Assembly: GCA_020851995.1 (NCBI GenBank)
Contig: JADZBO010000158.1
Coordinates: 25,996 to 89,995 of the forward strand
Direction of reading: 5' to 3'
Source: Burkholderiaceae bacterium
GTDB lineage: Bacteria; Pseudomonadota; Gammaproteobacteria; Burkholderiales; Burkholderiaceae_B
Length of the DNA stretch: 64,000 nucleotides
The notes below the pieces were generated by a model. That model was not told the origin of the DNA. It saw nothing but the letters and a program-made list of their open reading frames with translations, and made no database searches. Below are positions 7,179-16,404 of the stretch, in pieces; position 1 is the first letter of the stretch; each line of letters opens with the position of its first letter. Both the position numbers and the translations under genes were made by a program.

Positions 7179-8645
7179 TCAGACTTTGGTGGCTGGCACG
7201 TCCGCGGAGCCAGGGTGCGTCATATTGATCGGCACCACAATCCGATCGTAAAGCGCTTCGTCGACGCCCTTGGCCAATGCCGCTTGTTTCAGGGTTGTAT
7301 TGTTGTCGATTGCATAATGCGCAATTTCGGATGCCTTGTCATAGCCGATCACGGGCGAAAGCGCCGTCACCATCATGACCGAGCGCTCGATATTCGACTT
7401 GATCTGCGCCTCATTGACGACGGCGCCTTCGACCATGAATTCACGGAAGTGATCGCACATGTCAGCCATGATCAGGGCAGAGTGCAAATAGTTGCTGATC
7501 AGGATGGGCCTGAAGGCATTAAGCTCGAAATTGCCCTCCGATCCTCCCATCTGAACTGCGACATCCGAACCCATGATCTGGATGCACACCATGAGCATGG
7601 CCTCTGCCTGCGTCGGGTTGACCTTTCCTGGCATGATCGACGAACCGGGCTCGTTCGAGGGAAAGGTCATCTCCATGAGTCCCGTGCGCGGGCCAGAGCC
7701 AAGCCAGCGCATGTCGTTGGCGATCTTGTACAGCGATACGGCGGCACACTTTAATGCTGCGTGTGCGCGCACCATGCGATCAAGCGTGCCCTGGGCTGTG
7801 AATTTGTTGGTGGCCGTCTTGATGGCAAAGCCGGTCAGTTGTGTCAGTTCAGCCGCCACTGCGTCGCCGAAGCCAACCGGTGAATTCAGGCCGGTACCGA
7901 CAGCCGTGCCGCCCATCGCGACCTGCAGCAGACCCTGGGTCGCGTAGTCCACATCGGCGATCGCATCGTCGAGTGCACCGACGTAGCCTGACCACTCTTG
8001 TCCCACGGTCAGCGGGGTCGCATCCTCAAGGTGCGTACGGCCGATCTTGACGATGGTCGACCATTGCTTTGATTTGGCATCAAGCGCGTCACGCAACCGT
8101 TTCAGGGCAGGGATCGTCTTTTCAGTCGCCATTTTGTAGGCGGCAATATGCATGGCGGTCGGGAACGTGTCGTTGCTCGACTGGCCCATGTTGACGTGGT
8201 CATTGGGATGAACCGGCTCCTGGCTTCCCAGGGTACCTCCCACAAGCTGAATGCACCGGTTCGAAATGACCTCGTTCACGTTCATATTGGATTGCGTACC
8301 CGAGCCGGTTTGCCAGACGTACAAGGGGAACTCGGCGTCGAGTTTGCCGCTGATGACTTCGTCGGCTACTTGCTGGATCAGTTGACCCTTCCAGGCAGGC
8401 AGCCGCCCGGCCTTGGTGTTTACCACCGCTGCGGCTTTCTTGACGAAGCCATAGGCGTGGTAGACCTCTTTGGGCATCTTGTCATGGCCGATGTTGAAGT
8501 GAATCAGGCTGCGCTGGGTTTGTGCGCCCCAGTAGTGGTCTGCGGGTACCTGAACCTTGCCGATGCTGTCGAATTCCTCTCGCAAACCGGTGGTCGAAAG
8601 CCCGATAGGCAAATTCAGGATGGTGGGTGTCGATTCTGTTGTCAT
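7179..8645 (-). CDS. fumC: Class II fumarate hydratase (fumarase C)
   Basis: FumC interconverts fumarate and L-malate in the citric acid cycle, as an iron-independent homotetramer in the cytoplasm. The signature GSSIMPGKVNPTQ, with the catalytic loop serine, lies near residue 342. Other superfamily blocks are GSGTQSNMNVNE, GRTHLEDATPLT and GGSEGNFELN. The protein is 488 residues, about 20 longer than E. coli FumC because of a leader (MTTESTPTILNLPIG) before REEFDSIG. Aspartase shares the fold, but HYWGAQTQRS and the GSS loop context favour fumarase. The upstream 200 bases (8646-8848) hold no gene and probably its promoter. Confidence 0.95.
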   Translation of the reverse strand: MTTESTPTILNLPIGLSTTGLREEFDSIGKVQVPADHYWGAQTQRSLIHFNIGHDKMPKEVYHAYGFVKKAAAVVNTKAGRLPAWKGQLIQQVADEVISGKLDAEFPLYVWQTGSGTQSNMNVNEVISNRCIQLVGGTLGSQEPVHPNDHVNMGQSSNDTFPTAMHIAAYKMATEKTIPALKRLRDALDAKSKQWSTIVKIGRTHLEDATPLTVGQEWSGYVGALDDAIADVDYATQGLLQVAMGGTAVGTGLNSPVGFGDAVAAELTQLTGFAIKTATNKFTAQGTLDRMVRAHAALKCAAVSLYKIANDMRWLGSGPRTGLMEMTFPSNEPGSSIMPGKVNPTQAEAMLMVCIQIMGSDVAVQMGGSEGNFELNAFRPILISNYLHSALIMADMCDHFREFMVEGAVVNEAQIKSNIERSVMMVTALSPVIGYDKASEIAHYAIDNNTTLKQAALAKGVDEALYDRIVVPINMTHPGSADVPATKV

Positions 8646-8848
8646 GGTTTTCCCTTGGTAGGCAAAGTCAAGCGAGCGTAACGTATGGAAACACGATTGC
8701 TTCGATTAAGTCAGTTTAAACATATTTGGTGTGCAGGACGTTGCATGTGTTGCAACAGCGAACCGTTTGCTTTCCGTCAGTGCGCACACCGCTGGCCATC
8801 CGGATCGACTTGCGCAACCGGCAATTTGCCAGACTGAGGCGTCCCCGC

Positions 8849-10303
8849 CTACTCCCTGATATTCAGGACGCCGCCACCCATCGCCTGGTACAACGCGACC
8901 GTGTCAGACAGGCGCTGTGATTGTGCGGCCACCAGGTCGAACTGCGTTCTTTGTGCCTGCATCTGTGCAATGAGTAATTGCAGATAGCTGGCCGTGCCAT
9001 AGGTGTATTGCCTTTGCACAGACAGCAGCAGGGCACTGGCCGCAGCGTTGGCCCGGGATTGGGCATTGAGCGTCTGTGCATCGTTTTCAAGTGCACGCAG
9101 GACGTCGGCGACATTGCGCAACGATTCCAGTACCACCACCTGATAATTTGATGCGGCGGCCTCAAAGGCTGCCAGGGCCGCACGGCTTTCCGCGGGCAAC
9201 CCTGGATTAAACAGAGGCTGGGTCAGTTGCCCCAGTATTTGCCAGAACAGCGTTCCACTGCCAAACAACGTACCGGTGGTGAGTGCCAGTGAACCGGCGC
9301 TGCCGCTCAGCGTCAGTTGAGGGTACATCCTGGCGAGCGCGGCGCCATATTCGGCGTTGGTCGCCCGCATCAGCGCTTCTGAGGACTGGATGTCGGGGCG
9401 GCGTCGCACTAACTCCGACGGCACGACCAGGGGCAGATGGGTGGGTATGGTGAAGTCCTCAAGCGTGAAGTGGGGCAAACCCGCCTGGCCGGGCGATTGC
9501 CCAACCAGCACGGCCAGCAGATGCACAGACTGCTCCCACCGCGTGCGCAGCACCGGAATGCCTGCGCGTGTCTGCTCGATTTCGGTTTGCAGGGCGAACA
9601 CATCGTCCTCGGATGTTTGCCCCAGGCGCAACCGGTGGTTGGCCACAATCAGCTGCTCCTCCTGCGCCTTCAGACTCACCTCGTTGGCCTGGATCTGACC
9701 GGCCAGCTTTGCCTGTGTGATGGCACTGGTGGCCACGTTGGCGGCGAGTGTCAGGCGGGCGCCAGCGAGCTGATACTGCTGATATTCGGCGCGCGATGCC
9801 AGTGCCTCGAGCACGCGACGATTGCCACCGAAAATATCAAAGTTATAGGAGACATTGACCGACGCGTTGTAAAGGCTGAACAGGTTGGTGTTGTCCGGCT
9901 GTCCCTGAATCGCACCGTTCAGTTGCTGACGCTGATCGGACAGATTCGCGCCGAGTTGCGGATAAAGCGTCGAGCCTGCGCGGGCCGAATAGGTTTCCTG
10001 TGCCTGACGCAAAGTGGCCTGCGCAGCGAGTAATGAAGGATTCTTCTCCAGCGCCAGCTCAATGAGTCGATCCAGTTTGGGTGACCCCAGCATGCGCCAC
10101 CAGTCTGCGCGCACCGTGGTGGCGGGGTCGAATGTCTGAGCGACGCCAAACGCGAACCCTGACGATGCTGTTTGGGCTGGCACTGCACCGACCGTGTATT
10201 GCGCAATGGCCGGCGGTTCCGGGCGCAGGGCGTCTGGACCGACCGTACAGGCCGACAAAAGAGGCAGTCCGAGAGCCACCAGTAGTCGTTTGAGGTGTTT
10301 CAT
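8849..10303 (-). CDS. Outer-membrane efflux lipoprotein (TolC/OprM/NodT family)
   Basis: This is the outer-membrane channel of a tripartite efflux pump. It begins with a lipoprotein signal (LPLLSAC, cleavage before Cys19) and contains two outer-membrane-efflux repeats. Each is rich in long amphipathic helices, for example LELALEKNPSLLAAQATLRQA near residue 90. VVPSELVRRRPDIQSSEALMRATNAEYGAA near residue 300 is a family hallmark. Length (484) is typical of NodT-type proteins. Its ATG overlaps the stop of the ATPase gene, so it is the last gene of the tetR-led operon. Export substrates cannot be read from sequence. Confidence 0.93.
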   Translation of the reverse strand: MKHLKRLLVALGLPLLSACTVGPDALRPEPPAIAQYTVGAVPAQTASSGFAFGVAQTFDPATTVRADWWRMLGSPKLDRLIELALEKNPSLLAAQATLRQAQETYSARAGSTLYPQLGANLSDQRQQLNGAIQGQPDNTNLFSLYNASVNVSYNFDIFGGNRRVLEALASRAEYQQYQLAGARLTLAANVATSAITQAKLAGQIQANEVSLKAQEEQLIVANHRLRLGQTSEDDVFALQTEIEQTRAGIPVLRTRWEQSVHLLAVLVGQSPGQAGLPHFTLEDFTIPTHLPLVVPSELVRRRPDIQSSEALMRATNAEYGAALARMYPQLTLSGSAGSLALTTGTLFGSGTLFWQILGQLTQPLFNPGLPAESRAALAAFEAAASNYQVVVLESLRNVADVLRALENDAQTLNAQSRANAAASALLLSVQRQYTYGTASYLQLLIAQMQAQRTQFDLVAAQSQRLSDTVALYQAMGGGVLNIRE

Positions 10304-11010
10304 TCGAAATCCCGTCCTTCGCCAACTTCTTCCTGGGTTTTGCCGTCCCGGATGTGATAGATGCGCTTGAACGTCGGGATGATTTTTTCGTCATGCGTGA
10401 CGACGATGATCGCCGCTTCGTATTGGCGTGCCATCTGGTTCAGTATCCGGATCACGGCGAGTGCGCGTGCTCCGTCAAGCGGGGCAGTCGGCTCATCGGC
10501 CAGAATGACAGGCGGGCGATTGACCAGCGCCCGCGCAATTGAAACGCGCTGCTGCTCCCCGCCAGACAATTGCGAGGGCATGGCACGGGCACGATGCGCG
10601 ACATCCAGAGCCTGCAACAGCTCGAGAGCTTGTTGGCGGGCCAGCGCATTGGGCAACCCTGCCAGCATGGGCAACAAGGCTACATTATCAAGCACGTCAA
10701 GAAACGGGATCAGATAAGGCGCCTGGAAGATGAAACCGATCTTGTCGCGCCGCAACGCCCGCAGATCCTTGATCGCCCAGCGATTGTCATAGATCAGCTC
10801 ATCACCAATCGTCATGCGCCCCGCGCTCGGCTCAACCACAGCGCCAAGACATTTCAGCAGTGTGCTCTTGCCCGATCCGGAGGGGCCGACCAGCCCCACC
10901 ACTTCGCCGGGGGCGATCACCATGTTGACGTCCTTGAGGGCATCCACGGCCGTGTCACCCGAGCCAAAGCGCTTGCGCAGTCCTTCGATGCGAATTCCGG
11001 CTGTATGCAC
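10300..11010 (-). CDS. ABC transporter ATP-binding subunit (DevA/MacB-LolD type)
   Basis: The 236-residue nucleotide-binding protein drives the FtsX-like permease encoded just upstream. Walker A is GPSGSGKST, near residue 43. The Q-loop is in IGFIFQAPYL, the signature is LSGGEQQRVSIARAL, and Walker B is PVILADEPTAPLDG with the switch His in VVTHDEK. LolD/MacB proteins usually have DEPTGALD or DEPTGNLD; Ala-Pro here is a modest deviation. One base separates it from the permease stop, and it overlaps the outer-membrane factor gene by four bases. Confidence 0.94.
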   Translation of the reverse strand: MHTAGIRIEGLRKRFGSGDTAVDALKDVNMVIAPGEVVGLVGPSGSGKSTLLKCLGAVVEPSAGRMTIGDELIYDNRWAIKDLRALRRDKIGFIFQAPYLIPFLDVLDNVALLPMLAGLPNALARQQALELLQALDVAHRARAMPSQLSGGEQQRVSIARALVNRPPVILADEPTAPLDGARALAVIRILNQMARQYEAAIIVVTHDEKIIPTFKRIYHIRDGKTQEEVGEGRDFE

Positions 11011-11011
11011 A

Positions 11012-12214
11012 TCAGCCTCCGATCGCTTCTGCGGGATCGACCTTGAGCGCCGCCCAGATCGAGATGGCGCTGGCCAGTGCGCAGATCACCATCACCACGG
11101 CAAAGCCGCTGAGTGCGTCACCCGGCTCAAGCAAGACGTATTTGGGAAACACGGGTGCCCAGAACGTGGCCGAAACCTTCCCGACCACGAAACCAATGAG
11201 CCCAAGTCCCAGTGCCTGCTTCAGGATCATGCCGGCGATCGTCCGGTTGCGTGTTCCGATCAGCTTCAGCACCGCGATCTCGCGTATTTTGCCCATCGTC
11301 AGGGTGTAGATAATGAACGCCACGATCGCAGCACTGACAACAGCAAGTATGGCCAGAAACATGCCGATCTGCCTGGCAGAGGTCGCAATGAGCTTGCCCA
11401 CCAGGATCTCCTCCATCTGCAAGCGGTCGTAGACCTGCAGTCGTTTCCAGCGCCGGATGGATTCCGCGACCTCGGCGTGTGAATAACCCTGTTTGACCTG
11501 CACGAGGACGGAATTGACAAAGGGGTTTGCACTCTGCGTTGCAATCACGGCATCCAGCACGTCCGGCTGTCCGGGTCGGTTCAGCGCCGGGTTCTGTTCG
11601 GTGCGTCGGCGCTGTTCAAGGATGGCGTCGTTATCCTTCAGGAACTGTGCCTGCTGGGCATCCTTGATGGGAATAAAGATCATGGGATCACCGCTGGACG
11701 ACACCATGCGTCGTGTCAGTCCGACGACTGTGTAAATATTGCGCCGGATCCGGATCTGGTCCCCGAGCCTGAAGCCCGTGGCGATGTCAGCGACCGCCTC
11801 ATAGTGACCACGCGTGATCTGCCTGCCGGCGATCAGGTAAGGCGGCCAGCCGGGTGCGCCGGTTTCGCCCATCACAATGCCCGTGACGAGCACACGGACA
11901 TCTCTGTCGCCATGGCGCACCTGCATGGTCAGGTACGTCACGTTCGTGGCGCTGGCCACGCCCTGAATGTTGCGGATGCCACGCCAGTGATCGTCGTAGA
12001 TGCTGGAGGGTTCGGCATAAGGTCCCAGGGTGTCCTTTTGCACGACCCACAAGTCGGCTGAACTATTGTCGAGCAACACCTTGGCGTCATCGACCATGCC
12101 GCGATAGACGCCTGCCATGGTGAGCGTGACACCGATCAGCAACCCGAGGCCGACGCCGGTGAAGACAAATTTTCCCCAACTATGCAGGATGTCCCGGCCA
12201 GCAAGGCTGATCAT
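11012..12214 (-). CDS. ABC transporter permease (FtsX/DevC/MacB family)
   Basis: The 400-residue permease has the mechanotransmission layout of this family. There is one N-terminal membrane helix (FVFTGVGLGLLIGVTLTMAG), a large periplasmic domain of about 230 residues, then three helices forming the FtsX domain (FLAILAVVSAAIVAFIIYTL, ALGLGLIGFVVG and the final ALASAISIWAAL), ending in the usual DPAEAIGG. Between helices 2 and 3 lies the coupling segment MGKIREIAVLKLIGTRN, which contacts the ATPase. Such permeases do not form a channel; they pump substrate through the periplasmic adaptor and outer-membrane duct. The start overlaps the adaptor gene's stop. Confidence 0.92.
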   Translation of the reverse strand: MISLAGRDILHSWGKFVFTGVGLGLLIGVTLTMAGVYRGMVDDAKVLLDNSSADLWVVQKDTLGPYAEPSSIYDDHWRGIRNIQGVASATNVTYLTMQVRHGDRDVRVLVTGIVMGETGAPGWPPYLIAGRQITRGHYEAVADIATGFRLGDQIRIRRNIYTVVGLTRRMVSSSGDPMIFIPIKDAQQAQFLKDNDAILEQRRRTEQNPALNRPGQPDVLDAVIATQSANPFVNSVLVQVKQGYSHAEVAESIRRWKRLQVYDRLQMEEILVGKLIATSARQIGMFLAILAVVSAAIVAFIIYTLTMGKIREIAVLKLIGTRNRTIAGMILKQALGLGLIGFVVGKVSATFWAPVFPKYVLLEPGDALSGFAVVMVICALASAISIWAALKVDPAEAIGG

Positions 12215-13365
12215 TGCCCGGCCCCCGGGAGGCGATCAACGATTTTGATCCGGCTTTGCGTCGTCAGTGCGCGCTCGCTGTAAACGACGATTTGCGCCTG
12301 GCTTTCGAGTCCGCCCAGCACTTGCGTCATTCCGCTCAAGTCCGTTGCGCCGGTCGTGATCGGGGTGAATTCCAGTGAATCCCCCTTGACTTGCCACACA
12401 CCCACCCGATTCTTGAATCGTTTGAGGCTGGCGTTTGGTACCACGATCGCAGGCGCCAGGTCGGGCAATGTGACGGTAATCTCGGCCAGTTCGCCCACTG
12501 GCGGCAGGGTTGCGAACGCTTTGTCAAAACCGACTTTAGCGGTGATTTCTTCCGTGACAGCATCTGCCAGTGGCTCGACGCGCGACACATGGCCGCTCAG
12601 CGCCTGACCGGCGCGGGAGCGCAGGACAACCTGCGCGGCCAGTCCGGTTGCAAGGCCTCTGGAACTCAACTGGTCAAAGCGTGCGTTGACCCAAATCGTG
12701 GTCGGGTCGATGAGCTCAACAGCCGCCTGACCCGCCACGAGCGTGGTGCCCGGATCGGCCTTGCGCGCTGACACCAATGCGTCCACGGGCGCGACCAGCT
12801 TAAGGTTCTTACGTTGAGCGCTCAGCCCTTCCTGGTCGGAGCGGACACGTGACACTTGTTGTTGCGCTGCTTTCAGGGTGGCATCCGCAAGCTCGAACTC
12901 GTGACGCTTTGCGGCGTAGGTTTCTTCGCTGGTCGAACGCACCGCATGCAACTGTTCATACCGCCGAGCCTGTGTCCTGGCGTAGTTTTGACGCGTCTGG
13001 GCTTCTTGCAACTGAGCCTCTGCTTGTTTCATCGCAGCCTGCTGCGCGCGAAGTTTGTCGTCCAGGTCGACCGGATCCATTTCCCCCAGCACTTGTCCGG
13101 CGGTGACACGGTCGCCGACATCGACGTCGAGTCGCAGCAGCCTGCCCGTTGCGATCGGGCCAATTTTGTAGGTGTGCCGGGCGTCCACTGTGCCGATGCC
13201 AAACAACGCCGGTGAAATCGCACGGCGTTCGACCGACGCGATGGTGACGGCAACCGGCGCGAGCGGGCCCGAGCGCAGCGCGACGTAAATGAATAGCAAG
13301 GTCAGGGGCACCAGCGTTACCAGCAACGCAAGCGTACGGCCGCGCAAGGGAAGTTTCTTGATCAT
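12211..13365 (-). CDS. HlyD/RND-type membrane fusion protein (periplasmic adaptor)
   Basis: The 384-residue adaptor links the inner-membrane permease to the outer-membrane channel. An N-terminal anchor helix (TLALLVTLVPLTLLFIYVAL) is followed by a first lipoyl half with GRLLRLDVDVGDRVTAGQVLGEMD, a helical hairpin of about 100 residues rich in Gln, Ala and Arg, a second lipoyl half (LVAPVDALVSARKADPGTTL) and beta-barrel and membrane-proximal domains. It overlaps tetR at its start and the permease at its end by four bases each, so all five genes are translated as a chain. Confidence 0.93.
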   Translation of the reverse strand: MIKKLPLRGRTLALLVTLVPLTLLFIYVALRSGPLAPVAVTIASVERRAISPALFGIGTVDARHTYKIGPIATGRLLRLDVDVGDRVTAGQVLGEMDPVDLDDKLRAQQAAMKQAEAQLQEAQTRQNYARTQARRYEQLHAVRSTSEETYAAKRHEFELADATLKAAQQQVSRVRSDQEGLSAQRKNLKLVAPVDALVSARKADPGTTLVAGQAAVELIDPTTIWVNARFDQLSSRGLATGLAAQVVLRSRAGQALSGHVSRVEPLADAVTEEITAKVGFDKAFATLPPVGELAEITVTLPDLAPAIVVPNASLKRFKNRVGVWQVKGDSLEFTPITTGATDLSGMTQVLGGLESQAQIVVYSERALTTQSRIKIVDRLPGAGQ

Positions 13366-13967
13366 GCTTTTCTGATACCCCTGAGGTAGAGCGCAAAAGC
13401 GCCTTCTGCCCGGCCTTTGATGCGCCCGATGTCACCCGTCAGCATGCTTTGCATGACCAGGCCCTGGATGGTGCCGATGAATACAGTGGCAGCCGCAGCC
13501 ACATCGATCTCGTCGCTGACCTCGCCCGCTGACTTGCCCTTTTCGAGCAGGTGGACAATGCGTTTCGCATAGTTCTGCATCAGAGTTTTGGCCATCTGCT
13601 TGGCGGCGGAGTCCTTGGCATGCTGCAGTTCGCCGAACAGCATCCGCGGAACCCCCGGGTGCTGCGCGACAAACTCGATGTGTGCCGCAAAAACCTTTTC
13701 CAGTGCTTCCAGCGGCGAGGTGCAATTCAGGATGGCGGTATCCACACGCCTGAGCAAATGCTCGGCCACCCATTGCATGACCGCGCCCAGTATCGATTCC
13801 TTGGTTGGAAAATGACGAAACAGGGCACCCTGAGTCAACCCCATCCTCTGCGCAATCGCGGCGGTCGTGATGTCGTTCGGGTTTTGCTCGGCGGCCAGTT
13901 CGATGACGGTTTCAACGGTGATGGCACGTCGTTCATCTGCCGGAAGATGTTTTGCGTGAGTTTGCAT
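13362..13967 (-). CDS. TetR/AcrR family transcriptional regulator
   Basis: The 201-residue protein has an N-terminal helix-turn-helix domain at about residues 15-60 (VIELAAEQNPNDITTAAIAQRMGLTQGALFRHF, then PTKESIL). The all-helical ligand-binding C-terminal domain is unrelated to the DNA-binding part, as expected. It is the first gene of the efflux operon, which suggests autoregulation: the repressor would block the operon until a pump substrate binds. The probable operator is the palindrome at 14058-14081 in its leader. The inducer is unknown. Confidence 0.93.
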   Translation of the reverse strand: MQTHAKHLPADERRAITVETVIELAAEQNPNDITTAAIAQRMGLTQGALFRHFPTKESILGAVMQWVAEHLLRRVDTAILNCTSPLEALEKVFAAHIEFVAQHPGVPRMLFGELQHAKDSAAKQMAKTLMQNYAKRIVHLLEKGKSAGEVSDEIDVAAAATVFIGTIQGLVMQSMLTGDIGRIKGRAEGAFALYLRGIRKA

Positions 13968-14057
13968 GCGCGGTCGGTGGGTTTCGGGAAATTGGTGGGT
14001 TCAGGAAATCAGGTGACTGGGCAGGTCAGGAAGTCATTGATTCTGCGACGATTGTCA

Positions 14058-14081
14058 GAAAGTAAGTAATTAGTTACTATC
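14058..14081 (-). promoter_or_regulatory. Candidate TetR operator upstream of the efflux operon
   Basis: The core GTAAGTAATTAGTTAC is a 16-bp palindrome with only the two symmetric G positions out of register. It extends by flanking matches to about 24 bp with 20 symmetric positions. It lies 91 bases before the tetR ATG, a usual place for TetR-family operators over a promoter. This region is AT-rich within an otherwise GC-rich neighbourhood. Binding is inference. Confidence 0.55.
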
Positions 14082-14234
14082 TTAGATCTGTGAAGCTGTT
14101 TTGTCAACTTGCTTCGGTGCATGCCAGTTAGTGGTCGTCCGGGTGGTTCACACTGAGATTCACCCGGCGAAGAAAGTAGACGCCGACGCATCCAGGAATG
14201 GGTGCATGTCTTGTGTGTAATTGTTTGTTTTTGT

Positions 14235-14324
14235 TGGCGGAAGCGGTGAGATTCGAACTCACGGAGGGCGCAAACCCTCGCCGGTTTTCAAGACCGGTGC
14301 CTTAAACCACTCGGCCACGCTTCC
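14235..14324 (-). tRNA. tRNA-Ser (anticodon TGA)
   Basis: On the minus strand the sequence folds as a class II tRNA of 90 bases with encoded CCA. The acceptor stem is GGAAGCG with CGCTTCC and a discriminator G. The D arm contains GGCCGAGTGG. The anticodon stem CCGGT/ACCGG encloses the loop CTTGAAA with anticodon TGA. A long variable arm (CGAGGGTTTGCGCCCTC) and a T arm with GTTCGAATC follow. The long variable arm and the G discriminator fit serine. It reads UCA and other UCN codons. Confidence 0.96.
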
Positions 14325-14438
14325 ATTAAAGCGATCAATCTGCCGGGGACAACCCTGCTTTGCGCAGGAAGCCGTGCAGAAATCTGTGGAAGGACTGCAT
14401 AATAATCGATTTGCGAAACTGTTTGCGGAGTCTTCATC

Positions 14439-15416
14439 ATGCGCGCGATCGAAATTGTCCAGCCCGGTGGTCCGGAAGTCCTGGTACCCACCACCCGAAC
14501 CAGGCCAGTGGCAGGCCCTGGCGAAGTGCTTATAAAAGTCGCTGCGGCGGGCATTAATCGACCGGATGTGTTCCAGCGCATGGGGGCCTACGCGCCGCCT
14601 CCGGGTGCGTCGGATATTCCCGGACTGGAGGTTGCCGGCGAGATTGTTGATGCGGATTCTTCGGGCGGTCGTTTTCGCGTGGGTGACCGTGTTTGTGCGC
14701 TGGTCGCGGGCGGCGGCTATGCCGAATACTGCGTTGCGCCGGTAGAGCAGTGTCTGCCGATCCCGGCTGGTCTGTCGATGATCCAGGCGGCCGGTTTGCC
14801 GGAAACCTACTACACCGTGTGGAGCAATGTGTTTGACCGCGGCGCGCTCGCCAAGGGTGAAACCCTGCTGGTGCACGGTGGCGCCAGCGGCATTGGCACT
14901 ACAGCGATCCAGATTGCGAAGGCGATGGGTAACACCGTGTATGCGACTGTTGGCAGCGACGAGCGCGCGAGCGCGGTCGAGGCGCTGGGTGCCGCAAAGG
15001 GGATTAACTACAAGACGCAGGATTTTGTGTCTGAAATCAAGACCCTGACCGGCGGACGGGGCGTTGATGTGATTCTCGACATGGTCGCTGGTGAGTATAT
15101 CGGCCGCGATATCAAGGCGCTCGCTGATGACGGGCGGATTGTGGTCATTGCGACGCTCGGCGGTAACAAATCGCTATTTGATTCCAGCGAACTGATGCGG
15201 CGTCGACTGACAATTACCGGATCGACCCTGCGGCCGCGTCCCGTCGCCTTCAAGGGGAAAATTGCCGAAGCGCTCGAGGCCAAGGTCTGGCCGCTGCTCG
15301 CGAGTGGAAAAATCAAACCCATTATTCACTGCACAATGCCGCTGGAGGATGCCAGCAAGGGCCATGCGATGATGCAGGCGGGTGAGCAGATCGGCAAGAT
15401 CATCCTGACGGTTTGA
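14439..15416 (+). CDS. NAD(P)H quinone oxidoreductase (zinc-free MDR family, PIG3/QOR type)
   Basis: The 325-residue protein belongs to the medium-chain dehydrogenase/reductase superfamily and probably reduces quinones with NADPH. The N-terminal GroES-like domain contains GINRPDVFQRMGAYAPPPGASDIPGLEVAGE. The Rossmann domain starts with LLVHGGASGIGTTAIQIAKAMG near residue 144 (AxxGxxG-like binding loop). The catalytic and structural zinc cysteines of alcohol dehydrogenases are absent. The overall pattern is closest to the PIG3-like branch. The ATG has GGAG eight bases upstream. It is transcribed toward tpiA and may share its transcript. The exact substrate is uncertain. Confidence 0.9.
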   Translation: MRAIEIVQPGGPEVLVPTTRTRPVAGPGEVLIKVAAAGINRPDVFQRMGAYAPPPGASDIPGLEVAGEIVDADSSGGRFRVGDRVCALVAGGGYAEYCVAPVEQCLPIPAGLSMIQAAGLPETYYTVWSNVFDRGALAKGETLLVHGGASGIGTTAIQIAKAMGNTVYATVGSDERASAVEALGAAKGINYKTQDFVSEIKTLTGGRGVDVILDMVAGEYIGRDIKALADDGRIVVIATLGGNKSLFDSSELMRRRLTITGSTLRPRPVAFKGKIAEALEAKVWPLLASGKIKPIIHCTMPLEDASKGHAMMQAGEQIGKIILTV

Positions 15417-15514
15417 GTTCCTGGCCGGATGTCGCGCACGGTTAAAGCACCGCTATCCGCCCGTAGTCTGGCCAGACAAGGTAGAATACCGGGTTTAACC
15501 CGGCTTCTGCGCTG

Positions 15515-16360
15515 GTGATTCATGGCGCAGGCCCTGAGTCACATCCGTTCAGGAAGCAAGCCATCAACCCGATCGCCAGGAACCCGACTGCCGTGAACCA
15601 GACCAATGTAAACCAAACTGCAACCAACGCAACCGGTGGTCGTACCCGTCTGGTCATTGGCAACTGGAAAATGCACGGCAACCTTGCAGACAACGCAGCG
15701 TTGCTCGCGGCCTTGCGTCCGGCGAACCCGGCTGCACGGATCGCGGTTTGCGTGCCGTTTCCCTACCTGGCTCAGGCAGCACAGGCACTCGCCGGTTCGA
15801 CCGTGACCTGGGGTGCGCAGGATGTCAGCGCGCACTCGCATGGCGCCTATACCGGCGAGGTCTCGGCGCCCATGCTCAAGGATTTTGGTTGCGCGTGGGT
15901 GTTGGTTGGCCATTCCGAGCGGCGTTCGATGCACGGCGAATCCGATCAACTCGTCGCTGACAAGGCGAAGGCCGCGCTGGCTGCCGGGCTCACCCCGGTC
16001 GTCTGCGTCGGTGAATCCCTTGCCGAGCGCGATGCTGGTCAGGCAATTGCCGTGATACAGCGGCAGCTGGCTCCGGTGCTTGCGCTGGGTGCGCAGTCCG
16101 TATGCCAGATGGTCATTGCCTACGAGCCGGTCTGGGCGATCGGCACCGGCCGCACTGCCACTCCCGAGCAGGCTCAGGAAGTCCACGCGGCAATCCGCGC
16201 GGCCCTCGACGGTATTGGTGCCGGCGGGATCCAGATTTTGTATGGTGGCAGTGTCAAGGCTGCCAACGCGGCCAGTTTGTTTTCCATGCCCGATATTGAT
16301 GGCGCGCTGGTAGGTGGCGCGGCCCTTGTTGCTGACGAATTCCTGCGTATTGCCGCCTGA
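15515..16360 (+). CDS. tpiA: Triose-phosphate isomerase
   Basis: This enzyme interconverts dihydroxyacetone phosphate and glyceraldehyde 3-phosphate in central carbon metabolism. Hallmarks are VIGNWKMHGN (Asn and catalytic Lys), the electrophile His in GHSERRS, and the catalytic Glu in AYEPVWAIGTG followed by the mobile loop. The phosphate-binding GGSVKAAN is present. No ATG fits the start. The ORF opens at GTG 15515, which gives an Asn/Thr-rich 45-residue leader before the barrel; GTG 15593 gives 255 residues, nearer the family norm. The second is my preference, but both are kept here. secG follows at 44 bases. Confidence 0.95.
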   Translation: MIHGAGPESHPFRKQAINPIARNPTAVNQTNVNQTATNATGGRTRLVIGNWKMHGNLADNAALLAALRPANPAARIAVCVPFPYLAQAAQALAGSTVTWGAQDVSAHSHGAYTGEVSAPMLKDFGCAWVLVGHSERRSMHGESDQLVADKAKAALAAGLTPVVCVGESLAERDAGQAIAVIQRQLAPVLALGAQSVCQMVIAYEPVWAIGTGRTATPEQAQEVHAAIRAALDGIGAGGIQILYGGSVKAANAASLFSMPDIDGALVGGAALVADEFLRIAA

Positions 16361-16404
16361 GGGCGTCTGCGGGAAGTCTGCTTTTTGGTTTTCGGAGTTT
16401 TTCA

